Source: Candidatus Heimdallarchaeota archaeon (GTDB lineage: Archaea > Asgardarchaeota > Heimdallarchaeia > Heimdallarchaeales > Heimdallarchaeaceae). Taken from it: a stretch of DNA of 5,279 nucleotides. The notes beneath the pieces are model-generated. The model saw only the letters and a list, made by a program, of their open reading frames with translations, did not search any database and was not told the DNA's origin. Positions within the stretch are counted from its first letter, which is position 1, and each line of letters begins with the position of its first letter. Position numbers and translations under genes: made by a program. This document shows positions 4,329 through 5,279 of this stretch, one piece after another. Where the stretch lies: positions 1 to 5,279 of the forward strand of contig JAEOTG010000042.1 of the NCBI GenBank assembly GCA_016839985.1, in the 5' to 3' direction.

Positions 4329-5279
4329 TTAATTTTTATCTACATCTTCTATATTAATAATTAAATGATCCATTTTAGAAATCACTTTATCAAATAATAC
4401 ACCCATAAGACCAATATGTGTATCCACAACTAAACCAATTAGTCGTGTTTTCCATGTTTCCATAGTTTCATAAGGTCGTTTTTTAATTTCAAAAAGTTTT
4501 ACTTCACAAATGTCATCAGCAGGTTCAGGTCTACCGAATTTATAATTAGCGTAGAAGAATGAAGTTAAAATATTTTCAGATTCACCACGATAACGCCAAT
4601 CATCAATTACTTGAGTTCCTAAAGACGTTAATTCATTAATTCCACCGATATCAAGACCAGTTTCTTCACGAACTTCACGTGCCGCCGCTTTCTCAGCAGT
4701 TTCATTAGTATTAACAAAACCACCAATAAAACGATATTTTTCTTCATCAGTTTTTCTACCAAGAACCAATTTTTCATTTCCACTATCAAAAATAGCCACA
4801 TCTGTTGTCAATTTTGGATTACAGTACTGATTTCTTGTAGCCCAAATAACACCCGCACGAAAATCTTTTGAAGGATCGGTTTTATGCGCAATACTATTAC
4901 GAATCAGTGAACCAGAAATGTAAACTTCTTGAATCAATTCTACAGTAGGATATCTACCAGAATAATGACTAATAAAAGCATCCCTACTTCCATAAAGAGC
5001 TACTTTAGATGAAGGACCAGTAAGATTACTGATTTGTGTATCAAGTGATTTTGACCATGCTTTATCTGAAACATTATCCTGTATATAAAGGATGTCAATC
5101 TCAGGATAACATTCATTAATCATTTCTTTCCTAGCACGAAAATCCAACGGATTATTACGTGTAGTTTTAAGTGGAGAAAGACCGAGAAAGATGATTACTC
5201 TCTCATTTTCGCCCATTACAGACTCAATAAGTCCTTTATGACCATCATGGAGTTCGTTTACTTGGAAACGACCAACAAT
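4329..5279 (-). CDS. natV: Bifunctional NMN adenylyltransferase / Nudix hydrolase, 5' end outside window
   Basis: The frame stays open to the window edge, giving 316 visible residues; the Met at 5216 is internal (visible residue 22). Before it lies IVGRFQVNELHDGH (1-14), the nucleotidyltransferase GRFQ plus HxGH motif, which the enzyme needs. NNPLDFRARKEMI (42-54), LYGSRD (95-100) and ISGSLIR (121-127, the ISxTxxR-type motif) complete an NMNAT domain that makes NAD+ from NMN and ATP. A full Nudix box follows at 187-209 (G-x5-E-x7-REVREETGL), preceded by KYRFIGGF, typical of ADP-ribose pyrophosphatases. The same fusion is known from bacterial NadM-Nudix proteins and phage KVP40 NatV. Probably only a few N-terminal residues are missing. 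It uses the product of the downstream NadV gene. Domain calls are firm; ADP-ribose as the Nudix substrate is from family knowledge. Confidence 0.94.
   Translation of the reverse strand: MVGRFQVNELHDGHKGLIESVMGENERVIIFLGLSPLKTTRNNPLDFRARKEMINECYPEIDILYIQDNVSDKAWSKSLDTQISNLTGPSSKVALYGSRDAFISHYSGRYPTVELIQEVYISGSLIRNSIAHKTDPSKDFRAGVIWATRNQYCNPKLTTDVAIFDSGNEKLVLGRKTDEEKYRFIGGFVNTNETAEKAAAREVREETGLDIGGINELTSLGTQVIDDWRYRGESENILTSFFYANYKFGRPEPADDICEVKLFEIKKRPYETMETWKTRLIGLVVDTHIGLMGVLFDKVISKMDHLIINIEDVDKN

Overview
This AT-rich window looks like part of a large, lytic, T4-like tailed-phage (myovirus) genome. Genes are packed tightly, mostly on one strand, with overlapping stop/start codons and strong Shine-Dalgarno sites. 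It also has an endonuclease VII (T4 gp49-type) gene and a perfect TATAAATA octamer, the signature of T4-type late promoters. The host cannot be named from this sequence. The gene pair NadV plus NMN adenylyltransferase/Nudix recalls Vibrio phage KVP40 and its relatives, so a gammaproteobacterial host is a reasonable guess only.

Layout, right to left along the minus strand. (1) 5279-2883: a two-gene NAD+ salvage unit. It comprises a bifunctional NMN adenylyltransferase/Nudix hydrolase, whose 5' end lies outside the window, and a full-length nicotinamide phosphoribosyltransferase. (2) 2871-2251: the only plus-strand gene, an endonuclease VII-like Holliday-junction resolvase, converges on the NAD unit at a shared terminator. 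It diverges from a 201-residue unknown protein with an acidic tail. The intergenic spacer between these two holds back-to-back late-promoter octamers, so both are probably late genes. (3) 1625-409: after a strong terminator, a sigma70-like promoter starts an operon of three overlapping genes: an 82-residue unknown protein, a GGQ-domain release-factor-like hydrolase (GTG start), and a small HD-domain alarmone hydrolase of the SpoT type. (4) 378-1: a second sigma70-like promoter precedes a GroES-like co-chaperonin. The start of another gene overlaps the GroES stop and runs out of the window.

Together, most of the recognisable genes remodel host physiology. They remake NAD+ from nicotinamide, probably hydrolyse (p)ppGpp-type alarmones, act on peptidyl-tRNA at the ribosome, and re-target the GroEL chaperonin. 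NAD+ resynthesis and alarmone hydrolysis would both blunt abortive-infection defences (NADase effectors, alarmone-synthesising toxins), so the region reads as an accessory host-takeover or counter-defence segment. That grouping is inference; the individual families are clear from motifs.

No stretch longer than about 115 bases lacks a gene. I saw no tRNA, CRISPR array, insertion sequence or attachment site.
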